A stretch of DNA of 64,000 nt from Clostridiales bacterium. GTDB lineage: Bacteria; Bacillota; Clostridia; Saccharofermentanales; Saccharofermentanaceae. A program made the translations under genes and the position numbers. Each line of letters starts with the position of its first letter. Positions within the stretch are counted from its first letter, which is position 1. The stretch lies in assembly GCA_017529925.1 (NCBI GenBank), contig JAFXMZ010000004.1, forward strand, positions 1 through 64,000, in the 5' to 3' direction. The notes beneath the pieces were generated by a model. The model saw only the letters and a list, made by a program, of their open reading frames with translations. It was not told the origin of the DNA and did no database searches. Positions 44,596 through 54,097 of the stretch are shown piece by piece.

Positions 44596-45370
44596 TCTCA
44601 TCATTGATATCGGAATACTCGACTTCCGTCGAGAACATCCTCGCCGCTTCGAGGATATCCTCTCCCGTCGAAAGACATATATCCGCCAGAAGATATGCGC
44701 TCCTTACGGCAAATAGCCGCCTTTCGCCGTGCCTGTAAAGAAGATAGACCGCAAACTGTTCGAACTGAACCGGATGACTGTCGATATATAGGTCCCTCTC
44801 ATCCTTCGAAGGCCTGACCGAAAGGACCTTTTGCAGCATCGATGTCCACCTTTCGTCAAGGCGCTCCATCTCCATGAAATACGATACTTCCTGATCCGTA
44901 TCCTCATCGAAAGGACACAGCGCAGAAAGCCTTTTGCTCACGGGATTATCCCTGTCAGTCATTATCCTGATACCCAAAGGAAGCTCCCGGGGCGGAACGA
45001 GAGTGAACTTCTCTTCGTGCGTCAGTATAAGCCTGCAGGCTTCTTCGCACGTCAGCCCGAGCCCCGTTTCGATATGATCACCCATGTCATTATGAAACCT
45101 CGGGTGTTCCCTGCAGATGTCGCACAGCATCTTTTCGCCGTACTCCTTTATCATCCTGCAAAGGCCCGAAGGCAGAAGAAACGGGCACCGCTCCTCCTTA
45201 TCGAGGACCATGCACCCGTCCCTTATATTGCTCATTATATCGTCTATTTCCGAGAATCTTCCGAGGGAATCATCATCAACATCGATCTCCCATCCCGCAC
45301 AGCATGTATGCCTGCACTTATCGGCAATGCACCTGAAATCCTTATAGTATCCGGGAACGTACTCGATCAT
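44570..45370 (-). CDS. FliB-like lysine-N-methylase family protein
   Basis: 266 residues. N-terminal VPGYYKDFRCIADKCRHTCC and CPFLLPSGLCRMIKEYG plus LCDICREHPRF provide the conserved cysteine cluster of the FliB (flagellin lysine-N-methylase) family. In Salmonella FliB methylates flagellin, but no flagellar genes are seen here, so its target is unknown. Its ATG follows the upstream stop directly (TAAATG), placing it in an operon with a sigma factor and its membrane partner. Confidence 0.8.
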   Translation of the reverse strand: MIEYVPGYYKDFRCIADKCRHTCCAGWEIDVDDDSLGRFSEIDDIMSNIRDGCMVLDKEERCPFLLPSGLCRMIKEYGEKMLCDICREHPRFHNDMGDHIETGLGLTCEEACRLILTHEEKFTLVPPRELPLGIRIMTDRDNPVSKRLSALCPFDEDTDQEVSYFMEMERLDERWTSMLQKVLSVRPSKDERDLYIDSHPVQFEQFAVYLLYRHGERRLFAVRSAYLLADICLSTGEDILEAARMFSTEVEYSDINDEIISSEEIL

Positions 45371-46039
45371 TTACTCTGCCGAAGGGATGAGATAATAGAA
45401 GCTGTCTGCTGAAGGTATGTAGATGACCATATCACAGTCCTCGCCCTGATATTCATAGAGTACGGCTCCGTTGAATATATGGTCAGTCGTATATTCCGTT
45501 ATCTCTTCGCCCGTAACGATAAGATCATCCTCAACAATTACAAGGGCATATGTCTTTCCGTTTATGAGAAGCGTCTCAGGTATCTCCTCTCCTCCGGCAG
45601 AAGTCTCTGCGGGAGCCTGGGCGGGATCTTCATTAACAGGAGCCTCAGTAACTTCCGTCTGCCCTGCCGCATTATTCTCTTCCTCGTCCTGACACTCGAC
45701 TCCGTCTATGAACTCCATCTCGGAAGTAACGTCTCCCGACCCCGGAGTATTTCTGCTGATGTATGCCGCACCGTCGTAATACATCTCGGCTTTTGACCGG
45801 TCTTCATCCCTTCGGTCAAAGGACGAATGCTTCCTTGCGCCCTCATCGCTCTTCGTCGCGAGCATAACCGCAATGGCTCCTACGACCACGATCGTTGCCG
45901 CCGCTGCGAAAACAGGGACCAGGGACTGGACGACAGCCTTCTTCTTAGGCTTCGCACCCTTCATCCTGACCTTGTCACATGCCTCGATAAGGTCATCGTC
46001 TATATAGTTCATGGCATCCATCAAGTCTTTAGCATTCAT
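45371..46039 (-). CDS. Putative anti-sigma-type single-pass membrane protein
   Basis: 222 residues. A cytoplasmic N-terminus (about 1-38, MNAKDLMDAMNYIDDDLIEA) precedes one transmembrane helix (about 39-62). The acidic extracytoplasmic part contains a Pro/Glu/Ala-rich linker (about 120-150) and a small beta-rich C-terminal domain. It overlaps the sigma gene by 4 bp (ATGA), the usual arrangement of ECF sigma and anti-sigma genes. No zinc-binding HxxxCxxC motif is present, so the anti-sigma role rests on context. Confidence 0.65.
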   Translation of the reverse strand: MNAKDLMDAMNYIDDDLIEACDKVRMKGAKPKKKAVVQSLVPVFAAAATIVVVGAIAVMLATKSDEGARKHSSFDRRDEDRSKAEMYYDGAAYISRNTPGSGDVTSEMEFIDGVECQDEEENNAAGQTEVTEAPVNEDPAQAPAETSAGGEEIPETLLINGKTYALVIVEDDLIVTGEEITEYTTDHIFNGAVLYEYQGEDCDMVIYIPSADSFYYLIPSAE

Positions 46040-46599
46040 AACTCGTAACCTGCCTTCTTCAAGTGATCTTTAAGTCCGTTTCTTACTCTGAACAGGATGC
46101 TCTTGACCTTTGATTCGGAAAAACCGAAGTTCTTACAGATATCTTTGAGAGGATCGAAGTGGAAATATCTGCTGATGAAAACGTTCCTCATATCTTCGGG
46201 CAGCGTCCTTAAGTATTCGCTTATGTATCTGCCCATATCCTGATATTCGCTCTCGTTCTCCTGCATAGTTCCGGGCTCGATCCCGTTCTCGGACAATTCC
46301 TGCAATGATACCTCGTATTCGCTGCCGCCTCTTTTTACAGCCGTCTTCTTTCGAAGTGAATCTATCGACACTCTCCTGGTGATCTTCCCCAGGAATGTCG
46401 ACAGGATCTCCGGTCTGTGCGGCGGCATCGAATTCCACGCATGAAGATATGTATCGTTTACTGCCTCGAGACTGTCTTCCCTGTCAGAGAGGACATTCAT
46501 GGCTATCTTTGTCAGATAACGTTCGTACTTTATCTGCGTCTCAGATATTGCTCTCTCGTCTCGATCCCAATACAGATCCACTATCAAAGCGTCTTCCAT
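46036..46599 (-). CDS. ECF-type RNA polymerase sigma factor
   Basis: 187 residues with sigma region 2 (YERYLTKIAMNVLSDREDSL, DTYLHAWNSMPPHR, FLGKITRRVSIDSLRKK) and region 4 (LRTLPEDMRNVFISRYFHF, SESKVKSILFRVRNGLKDHL). It lacks regions 1 and 3, as expected of extracytoplasmic-function sigma factors. AAGGA precedes the ATG. It heads an operon with a membrane partner and a FliB-like protein; the regulon is unknown. Confidence 0.88.
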   Translation of the reverse strand: MEDALIVDLYWDRDERAISETQIKYERYLTKIAMNVLSDREDSLEAVNDTYLHAWNSMPPHRPEILSTFLGKITRRVSIDSLRKKTAVKRGGSEYEVSLQELSENGIEPGTMQENESEYQDMGRYISEYLRTLPEDMRNVFISRYFHFDPLKDICKNFGFSESKVKSILFRVRNGLKDHLKKAGYEL

Positions 46600-46643
46600 C
46601 CGTTCCTTCCGGGACTCCTTTCACTCCTATACTCGTAAACTTT

Positions 46644-47048
46644 TCAGACAGGTTGCATGAGATCTTCACTTCCGAAAGGAAACGGGCAAAGATCCCTGAC
46701 CTTGAACTCTTTCTTATCGCCTTCGGTCGAATAACATACAACATCGGCATCCTCATCGAAAAACTCCCCTATCGTCTGCCTGCATAAAAAACACGGTGTC
46801 CCGACCCTGCCGGAACCGACCATTACATGAAGTTCCTTAAGATCGCCCTTCCTCTTCCCGTCCGAGACGGCCTTGAATATCGCGACCCTCTCGGCGCATA
46901 CCGTCGCACCGTAAGAAGCATTCTCGATATTTACACCCGCATATTCACTGCCGTCACTGCATATGACGAGCGCGCTCACGGGATAATGAGAATAAGGGCT
47001 GTAGCTGTTCTTAAGTTCTTCCTTAAGTCTCTTTTCGATGATATCCAT
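46644..47048 (-). CDS. cdd: Cytidine deaminase
   Basis: 134 residues with SPYSHYPVSA, the catalytic NASYGATVCAERVAIFKAVS (Cys and proton-shuttling Glu) and the zinc pair TPCFLCRQTIGEF. It deaminates cytidine and deoxycytidine in pyrimidine salvage. The start has no Shine-Dalgarno; TAAAAT lies 6 bp before it (47055-47060 on the minus strand), a possible leaderless start. It is divergent from the HAD gene with only 38 bp between. Confidence 0.93.
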   Translation of the reverse strand: MDIIEKRLKEELKNSYSPYSHYPVSALVICSDGSEYAGVNIENASYGATVCAERVAIFKAVSDGKRKGDLKELHVMVGSGRVGTPCFLCRQTIGEFFDEDADVVCYSTEGDKKEFKVRDLCPFPFGSEDLMQPV

Positions 47049-47073
47049 AAGACAATTTTACCACTCTTTGTTA

Positions 47074-47079
47074 TATAAT
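47074..47079 (+). promoter_or_regulatory. -10 hexamer just before the HAD gene start
   Basis: A perfect TATAAT ends 7 bp before the ATG at 47087 with no Shine-Dalgarno between, implying a leaderless mRNA. A -35 is poor (AAGACA, 19 bp away). Confidence 0.45.
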
Positions 47080-47086
47080 AGATGAC

Positions 47087-47752
47087 ATGAATATTATTTT
47101 TGACATAGACGGCACTATCTGGAATACGACGGGGATAATCGCGAAGGCATGGCAGGCTGCCTCCGACAGTATGGGGCTTTCAAAGACCGTGATCACTCCG
47201 GAGCTTCTCAAGAAGGAATTCGGCAAGACGATGGATGTCATCGCGAGGGAGGTCTTTCCCGACGTCCCCGCTCAGAAGGATCTGGACGATCTGATCGGCC
47301 TTTGCTGCGAATATGAGGAGGAAGCCCTGGAGAAGATGGATCAGGAGACTGTCGACAGCATAGTCTACGACGGAATCCGCGAGACCATGAGGAAACTTTC
47401 GCGGAAACACCGCCTCTATATCGTGAGCAACTGCCAGTCAGGCTATATAGAGATGAATATCGCCAAGTGCGGCACGGAAGACATCATCACGGACCACCTC
47501 TGCTACGGTGAGACGGGCATGAGCAAGGGAGATACGATGCTCGAGCTCATCAGGCGCAACGGCCTGTCCGTCGATGAGTGTGTCTATGTCGGCGATATAC
47601 AGGGAGACCTCGACCAGTCGAGATATGCCGGCGTCAGGTTCATTCACGCGGGCTACGGGTTCGGAAAGGTAAATGATCCCGACGCGAGGATAAGAAAGCC
47701 AACGGGGCTTATCAGAGCCGTGGCGAATATGGAGAAGCAGGCAAACAGTTAA
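47087..47752 (+). CDS. HAD-family hydrolase
   Basis: 221 residues. The nucleophile motif is at the extreme N-terminus (MNIIFDIDGTIWNTTG), so no other start is possible. LYIVSNCQSGYIEM (motif II) and VYVGDIQGDLDQS (motif IV) follow. The helical cap is of the phosphoglycolate phosphatase/beta-phosphoglucomutase group. It precedes the giant helicase gene by 29 bp on the same strand and may be co-transcribed with it. Confidence 0.85.
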   Translation: MNIIFDIDGTIWNTTGIIAKAWQAASDSMGLSKTVITPELLKKEFGKTMDVIAREVFPDVPAQKDLDDLIGLCCEYEEEALEKMDQETVDSIVYDGIRETMRKLSRKHRLYIVSNCQSGYIEMNIAKCGTEDIITDHLCYGETGMSKGDTMLELIRRNGLSVDECVYVGDIQGDLDQSRYAGVRFIHAGYGFGKVNDPDARIRKPTGLIRAVANMEKQANS

Positions 47753-47781
47753 AGATATAAATCCCAAGGAGGACTTTGGTC

Positions 47782-50700
47782 ATGGAAATCAGTATCAGAC
47801 CGCAGATGCTCTCTACAGTCAACTATTCACTTCAGCAGAACAGGCTGTCGGTGATAAGAGCCGTAACGATCGACAACCCGGGAGAAGAGATAAGCGGTGC
47901 GACTCTCCTGATCAAGTCCTCACCTGCCGTATTCGAAGATATAACCTTACCTCTCGACCTTATCCCGGGAGGAAGGGAATATGAGATAAACGACATCCGT
48001 GTCGTCCTCGATGCCGCTTTCCTTGCGGGGCTTACCGAGAAGATCACTTCCAATGTGACATTCTCCATAACGAGAGCAGAAGAGACGATCTCATCAGTTA
48101 CCGAAGAGATCACGGTGCTCGCATTTGACCAGTGGACCGGCCTTTCCTCATATCCGGAGCTGCTGACCGCATTTATAACTCCGAATCACCCTCAGATATC
48201 GGGCATAATAACAAGGGCATCCGATTTCCTTAAGGAATGGACCGGAAATCCTTCTTTTGACGAATACCAGACTGAGGATCCCGACAGATGCATGAAGCAG
48301 GCTGCCGCTATCTTTGCCGCTATCCAGGAGCTCAATATCCTCTACGTATCGGTTCCTCCCACGTACGATGCCGGTCAGAGGATAAGGCTCTGCGACATGG
48401 TCCTCGACCAGAAGCAGGCCAACTGCATGGATATCACCCTCCTCTATCTGGCATGTCTTGAGTCTGTCGGCTTAAATCCTATCGCAGTCCTTCTCGAGGG
48501 GCATATATTCGGCGGACTGTGGCTCGAGGATAAGAAACTCTCAGAGCCGACGACAGACGATCCGACGGTAGTATCCAAGAGACTTGCAGACGGCATCGGT
48601 GAGATGTGCATAGTCGAATGTACCATGATGTGTTCGTCCGAGGGAAAGAAGGAGTTCGATGCGGCGAGATCATCAGCAGAGAAGAGCCTTGCAACACGCA
48701 AGGTTGAATCCGTGATAGACGTCAAGAGAGCAAGGCTTTCCGGCATCACTCCCCTGCCCCTGAGGGTAATGACCGATAACGGATATGTAGTCGAGAGACA
48801 GGAGGCTGAAGGCAGCAGCATAACATCTGCTCCGGCAGATATGACGGGCAGGATCAGCGTGGATCTCGACAGCGGCGAGTCATCCTTCTCGAGAAAGACG
48901 AGATGGGAAAGAAAGCTCCTCGACCTCGGTCTTCGCAATACCCTTATCGACATGAAGATATCAAAGTCGACTATACCTTTCTTCCTCCCTTCCATAGATA
49001 AGTTCGAGGACCTTCTGAACGACGGAAAGGATTTTAAGATCCTCGGCAAGCCGTCCGACATAGAACTGCCAGGCGGGAAGATCGACTTTGAATATATATC
49101 GCATCTTGATTCGATGAAGGCGCTTTTCGACAGCGAGACAGACAACGGAAGGCTTAGGGCAGCCGTGACTGATACCGAGCTTGCAGTAAAGATGAAGGAA
49201 CTCTACAGAGCCGCGAAGACATCGCTCGAAGAAAACGGTGCCAATACTCTCTATATCGCACTCGGACTTCTCAAGTGGTTCGAGACCGACATATCGACAA
49301 AGCCCAGATATGCTCCTCTCGTACTTATCCCTGTCGATGTCGTAAGAAGATCCGTTACCGAAGGATATATCGTCAGGCTCCGCGATGACGATCCGCAGAT
49401 GAACATCACGATACTCGAGAAGCTCAAGCAGGACTTCGGCATCGTTATAGGCGGCCTCGATCCCCTGCCCGAAGATGAGAAGGGTGTCGACATAAGAAAG
49501 GTCATGGCTACCGTCAGGCAGGCAGTCATGGGACAGAAGAGATGGGATGTTATAGAGACTGCATCTATCGGCATCTTCTCATTCTCGCAGTTCGTTATGT
49601 GGAACGACATAAGGAACCGCTCTGACGATCTCGAGAAGAATGCGATCGTCAAAAGCCTCGTCGAAGGAAAGCTCACATGGGATGCTGAGCCGATGGAGAT
49701 CGGTGATAAGGTCGATGAGGAAGGCGCACTCGTATCACTGTCGGCAGACAGCTCACAGCTCTTCGCCATAAAGGAGGCTGCGGCCGGAAAGAGCTTTGTT
49801 CTCCACGGTCCTCCGGGAACAGGTAAGTCACAGACCATAACCAGCATGATCGCCAATTCCCTTGCGGAAGGAAAGAGCGTCCTTTTCGTCGCGGAGAAGA
49901 TGGCAGCACTCGAAGTCGTTTATAACAGGCTTTCAAAGATCGGACTCCAGCCGTTCTGCCTCGAACTTCATTCCAACAAGGCAAAGAAGAGCAGTGTCCT
50001 GGGACAGCTCAAGGCGGCTACCGAAGTTACAGCAGTCAAGACTCCCGAGGAATATGCCATAAAGGCATCCCAGATCGCGAAGATAAGAGAAGAACTCAAT
50101 GCATATGCGGATTCTCTCCATAAGGTCCGTGAATGCGGCATGTCAGTCTACGATCTGATCGAGATGTATGAGAGATCGAAGAATGCACCCGATATCGGCG
50201 TTGCACCTTCAGAACTCCTCGATTCGATGAACAGGCAGAAGATATCCGATGCCTCAGTCCTCACCGAAAGGCTCTCATCTGCCATGAAGCTCGCAGGCGA
50301 CATAAAGGACAATTCCCTCTCGAAAGTCTGCGAGACCGAATACTCACAGAAGATAAGAGGATTCCTCGATGAGAAATGCGATGCATATGTCAAGGCTCTC
50401 GATGAGACGTCCTCCCTGCTCTCAGGTATAGTCGGAAAGAGTCAGGATGAGCTGCTTTTCGATGATCTTGCATCTGCAGGCAAAAAGATCGATGAACTTA
50501 AATGTCATGAGAGGCGCGCAGATGAGATAAAGAGCGTCCTGTCATCAAGATGGAATGAGAGTTTCTATGAACTCGATACTGCAGATATGGCATCAGAATA
50601 TAACAAGGCAAGCGTTAAATGGGTTATCCCCAAGATGCTCGGTCAGAATGCCGTCATCAAGCTTTTGAAGCCTCACGCTAAAAAGAGTATAGACAAGGCT

Positions 50701-53361
50701 TCTCTTTCCGCTGACCTTAAGCTCCAGTCAGAGCTTCGCGAAGAAACAGCAAAGGCAAAGGCCGTTGAAGAAGAGCATAAGGATGAATTCGAGAGATTCT
50801 CTTCCGCTTCCGCAGCCCTTGACAGCGCTTCTGCCTCACTTGATGAGATTCTGAAGATCACGCCTCCCTGCGAAGGCGAGTCTTTCCATGACAGGAAGAA
50901 GACTATAGAGGATATCAGATCTTCACGCGAGAACCTCAGGGAGTGGATAGGATTTAATTCCATCGCACATGAGCTCGAGGAAGAAGGATACGGCATGCTC
51001 GTTAAGGAAGTCCGCGAAGGACTTTCAGCTGACGATGTTACTCCCTCGCTCATGAAGCAGATATCCTCATCTCTTGCCATGAGATATATAGACGAGGATA
51101 AGGCTCTTTCGTCCTTCTCGGGCGTACTGTTCGACGAGAAGGTATCACAGTTCAAAAAGCTCGACAACGAAGTTATGGAACTTGCGCGCAAGGAGATATA
51201 TTCAAGGCTTGCGGCGAATGTCCCGAACTTCACAAAGGAGGCAGCAAGTTCATCCGAGCTCGGCATCCTCCAGCGTGCGATCAAGAGCAACGGAAGAGGT
51301 ACGAGCATCAGGAACCTCATCAAGAGCCTTCCCAATCTCCTGCCGAGGCTTTGCCCCTGTATGCTCATGAGCCCCCTGTCAGCAGCACAGTATCTTGACC
51401 CCGAGAGGGAGATGTTCGATCTTGTCATTTTCGATGAGGCGTCACAGATACCCACATGCAAGGCTGTCGGCGCCCTGGCAAGAGGAAAGAATGCAGTTAT
51501 CGTCGGAGACCCTAACCAGATGCCGCCTACGACATTCTTCATGGCCGAACAGAATGATGAGGAGCATCTTGATGAGGAAGACCTCGAGAGCATCCTCGAC
51601 GACTGCCTGGCACTCGGCATCCCGGGAACGCATCTGCTGTGGCATTACAGGAGCCGTCATGAGAGCCTTATCGCATTCTCCAACAACAAATTCTATGAGA
51701 ACAGGCTCTATACCTTCCCTTCAGTAAACGACAGGCAGTCAAAGGTGACGCTCGTTCAGATCGAAGGTGTATTCAACAGAGGCAAGGGCCGCACGAATAA
51801 GGCTGAAGCGGAAGCTGTCATCGAAGAGCTGAAGAAGAGATGTCACGATCCCGAGCTTTCGAAACAGAGCGTCGGTGTCGTAACGTTCAACATCAATCAG
51901 CAGAATCTTATTGACGACCTTCTTTCCGATGCATGTAAAGAAGATCACGAACTCGAGAAGTGGGCTTTCGATTCAGAAGAGCCGATGTTCATTAAGAACC
52001 TCGAAAATGTTCAGGGCGATGAGCGTGACGTCATCCTCTTCTCCGTAGGATACGGTCCCGACGAGAGCGGAAATGTCTATATGAACTTCGGTCCGCTCAA
52101 CAGGGACGGAGGCTGGAGAAGGCTTAACGTTGCAGTCTCCAGAGCGAGATGCGAGATGAAGGTATTCTCCACGCTGACTTCGGATATGATCAATCTTTCG
52201 AAGACGAGCGCGGAAGGCGTTGCAGCACTCAAGGCATTCCTTGAATATGCTTCCGGAAGAGAGCTCCCCGTTACGGCGAATACGGTTGCATCCGCATCTG
52301 AAGAGCGCAGTTCCATCGCGGATGAGATAGTAAGACGTCTTAAGGAGGAAGGATATGAATCCGTAAGGTCAGTCGGCCGTTCCAAATTCAGGATAGATGT
52401 AGGTGTCATTGATCCTGATTCACCCGATTCATATAAGCTCGGAATAATGCTCGACGGTCATTCTTACGGCAGTGCAAGAACCGCCAGAGACAGGGAGCTG
52501 TCGCAGACAAGTGTACTCGAAGGACTCGGCTGGAAGCTCCACAGAGTAAGGACTATGGACTGGTGGGAGAATCCCGGCAAGGAGATAAACGCTATACTCG
52601 ATGCCCTTTCCGGCAAAGATGAGACTCCCGACCCGGATCCTGAGCCCACACCTCCGGACGAACCGACTCCGCCCGACGATCCTACTCCTACACCGCCTGA
52701 CGGACCCGGTCCCGATGATACTCAGGAACCCGATGCCGCAGTTACGGATGATACGCCGGATGAGATACCTGAACCGGCAGGACCGGAAGAAACCTCAGAA
52801 CCTGATACACCCGCCGGAGAAGCAGACGCTTCTCCGGTTTTAAGTCAGGAGTCTTCCTGCCCGTATGTCACCGCATCTCCCTCCCCATCTCTCAGGATAG
52901 AAGACATGATAAAGGAGATCGTCGAAGTTGAATCTCCAGTATCAGTCTCAGCGGTCGCCACAAGGATCGCGGGACTCAGAGGAACAAAAGCTACTGCATC
53001 ACTCAAGAGCGAGATAAAGTCCAAAGCTGGTTTCCTGAGGCTTCATAAGACACAGGAAGGAGATGCGACATTCCTGTGGTCCGGAAATATGGCTCCTGAA
53101 AACTATACTTCTTTCAGGACATCGGACAGCGGCCTTCGTGATATAACCGATATATGCCGTGAGGAGATAGCCAATGCGGCAGTTCAGGTCATTAAGGACC
53201 AGATCAGCCTGTCACATCAGGATCTTATCAAGGAAGCATCAAAGGCACTCGGATTCCCCAGACTCGGCAGCAAGATAACGGAGACTGTTGATAATGCCAT
53301 AAACTTTGCATCAGAGAAAGGCATGATCCGCAAAGGCGCGAACGGCAACTGGACTGTGTGA
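47782..53361 (+). CDS. Giant DUF4011/DUF3320 SF1 helicase-nuclease with transglutaminase-like N-terminus
   Basis: 1,859 residues from the ATG with AAGGAGG 9 nt upstream. Domains in order: a beta-rich N-terminus; a transglutaminase-like segment with ANCMDITLLYLACLESVG (Cys near 214) and EGHIFGGLWLE (His near 240); DUF4011 (about 370-440, WERKLLDLGLRNTLIDMKIS); SF1 helicase with Walker A GPPGTGKSQT near 675, DEAS near 1214 and VQGDERDVILFSVGYG near 1409. Next come a restriction-endonuclease-like domain (about 1512-1605, FRIDVGVIDPDSPDSYKLGI), a Pro/Asp/Glu-rich linker (1612-1690) and a DUF3320 winged helix (about 1705-1760). Such proteins occur in accessory and defence-like contexts; a role in nucleic-acid surveillance is inferred. 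Confidence 0.85.
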   Translation: MEISIRPQMLSTVNYSLQQNRLSVIRAVTIDNPGEEISGATLLIKSSPAVFEDITLPLDLIPGGREYEINDIRVVLDAAFLAGLTEKITSNVTFSITRAEETISSVTEEITVLAFDQWTGLSSYPELLTAFITPNHPQISGIITRASDFLKEWTGNPSFDEYQTEDPDRCMKQAAAIFAAIQELNILYVSVPPTYDAGQRIRLCDMVLDQKQANCMDITLLYLACLESVGLNPIAVLLEGHIFGGLWLEDKKLSEPTTDDPTVVSKRLADGIGEMCIVECTMMCSSEGKKEFDAARSSAEKSLATRKVESVIDVKRARLSGITPLPLRVMTDNGYVVERQEAEGSSITSAPADMTGRISVDLDSGESSFSRKTRWERKLLDLGLRNTLIDMKISKSTIPFFLPSIDKFEDLLNDGKDFKILGKPSDIELPGGKIDFEYISHLDSMKALFDSETDNGRLRAAVTDTELAVKMKELYRAAKTSLEENGANTLYIALGLLKWFETDISTKPRYAPLVLIPVDVVRRSVTEGYIVRLRDDDPQMNITILEKLKQDFGIVIGGLDPLPEDEKGVDIRKVMATVRQAVMGQKRWDVIETASIGIFSFSQFVMWNDIRNRSDDLEKNAIVKSLVEGKLTWDAEPMEIGDKVDEEGALVSLSADSSQLFAIKEAAAGKSFVLHGPPGTGKSQTITSMIANSLAEGKSVLFVAEKMAALEVVYNRLSKIGLQPFCLELHSNKAKKSSVLGQLKAATEVTAVKTPEEYAIKASQIAKIREELNAYADSLHKVRECGMSVYDLIEMYERSKNAPDIGVAPSELLDSMNRQKISDASVLTERLSSAMKLAGDIKDNSLSKVCETEYSQKIRGFLDEKCDAYVKALDETSSLLSGIVGKSQDELLFDDLASAGKKIDELKCHERRADEIKSVLSSRWNESFYELDTADMASEYNKASVKWVIPKMLGQNAVIKLLKPHAKKSIDKASLSADLKLQSELREETAKAKAVEEEHKDEFERFSSASAALDSASASLDEILKITPPCEGESFHDRKKTIEDIRSSRENLREWIGFNSIAHELEEEGYGMLVKEVREGLSADDVTPSLMKQISSSLAMRYIDEDKALSSFSGVLFDEKVSQFKKLDNEVMELARKEIYSRLAANVPNFTKEAASSSELGILQRAIKSNGRGTSIRNLIKSLPNLLPRLCPCMLMSPLSAAQYLDPEREMFDLVIFDEASQIPTCKAVGALARGKNAVIVGDPNQMPPTTFFMAEQNDEEHLDEEDLESILDDCLALGIPGTHLLWHYRSRHESLIAFSNNKFYENRLYTFPSVNDRQSKVTLVQIEGVFNRGKGRTNKAEAEAVIEELKKRCHDPELSKQSVGVVTFNINQQNLIDDLLSDACKEDHELEKWAFDSEEPMFIKNLENVQGDERDVILFSVGYGPDESGNVYMNFGPLNRDGGWRRLNVAVSRARCEMKVFSTLTSDMINLSKTSAEGVAALKAFLEYASGRELPVTANTVASASEERSSIADEIVRRLKEEGYESVRSVGRSKFRIDVGVIDPDSPDSYKLGIMLDGHSYGSARTARDRELSQTSVLEGLGWKLHRVRTMDWWENPGKEINAILDALSGKDETPDPDPEPTPPDEPTPPDDPTPTPPDGPGPDDTQEPDAAVTDDTPDEIPEPAGPEETSEPDTPAGEADASPVLSQESSCPYVTASPSPSLRIEDMIKEIVEVESPVSVSAVATRIAGLRGTKATASLKSEIKSKAGFLRLHKTQEGDATFLWSGNMAPENYTSFRTSDSGLRDITDICREEIANAAVQVIKDQISLSHQDLIKEASKALGFPRLGSKITETVDNAINFASEKGMIRKGANGNWTV

Positions 53362-53374
53362 TAAAATCTAAATC

Positions 53375-54046
53375 ATGAGCAGGATACTTGTAGTCGAGGA
53401 CGATAACGATATAAGGATCATCCTTCTAAGGGAACTGTCCAAGGAAGGATATGAGATGATCGGTGCCGCATCAGGTACCGAGGGTAAGGAGATGCTCGGA
53501 AAGTCTCCCGATCTTGTCCTGATGGATCTTATGATGCCCGGACTTACCGGTGAAGAACTCATCGGCTATATCCCTGATGACATACCTGTTATAGCCATTA
53601 GCGCGCGATCCTCCATTGATGATAAGACATCTCTTCTTGGTCTTGGATGTGTCGACTATATAACGAAGCCTTTCGATATTAAGGAAGTTAAAGCGAGGGT
53701 GGCTGCACATCTCCGTACTGCGGGCAGAAGATCCCCTGCCGGTCATATATTGAGATCTGATGATATAGTCATTGATACGATGAGCCGTGAAGTCAGGATC
53801 AACGATGAGATCGTCAGGCTCACCAGAACGGAATATGCGATATTGAAGATCCTCGTTTCTGATGCTGGAAAGGTAATATCCAAATCAGAGATCCTCAAAA
53901 GATCACAGGAGGAGACTCCCGACTTAGTTGAGTCCTCCCTGAAGGTCCATATGAGCAATCTTCGTAAAAAACTTCGCGATGCCGGCGGCAAGGAATATAT
54001 AGAAGCCGTCTGGGGGATAGGCTTTAAAATCTTGACCCTTTCTTAA
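53375..54046 (+). CDS. OmpR-type response regulator
   Basis: 223 residues. The receiver has the acidic pair VVEDDND, phosphoacceptor Asp51 in VLMDLMMPG, and the conserved Lys in YITKPFDIKE. The C-terminal winged helix contains RLTRTEYAILKILVSDAGKV and VESSLKVHMSNLRKKL. It opens a five-gene unit of regulator, ABC ATPase, two permeases and histidine kinase, the arrangement of peptide-antibiotic sensing and export modules. No Shine-Dalgarno is seen; TAAAAT ends 7 bp before the ATG. Confidence 0.93.
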   Translation: MSRILVVEDDNDIRIILLRELSKEGYEMIGAASGTEGKEMLGKSPDLVLMDLMMPGLTGEELIGYIPDDIPVIAISARSSIDDKTSLLGLGCVDYITKPFDIKEVKARVAAHLRTAGRRSPAGHILRSDDIVIDTMSREVRINDEIVRLTRTEYAILKILVSDAGKVISKSEILKRSQEETPDLVESSLKVHMSNLRKKLRDAGGKEYIEAVWGIGFKILTLS

Positions 54047-54097
54047 CTTAACTTCAAATTCCGTTTGTTTTATCCTAAAGCCATGGAGGATAAGACA

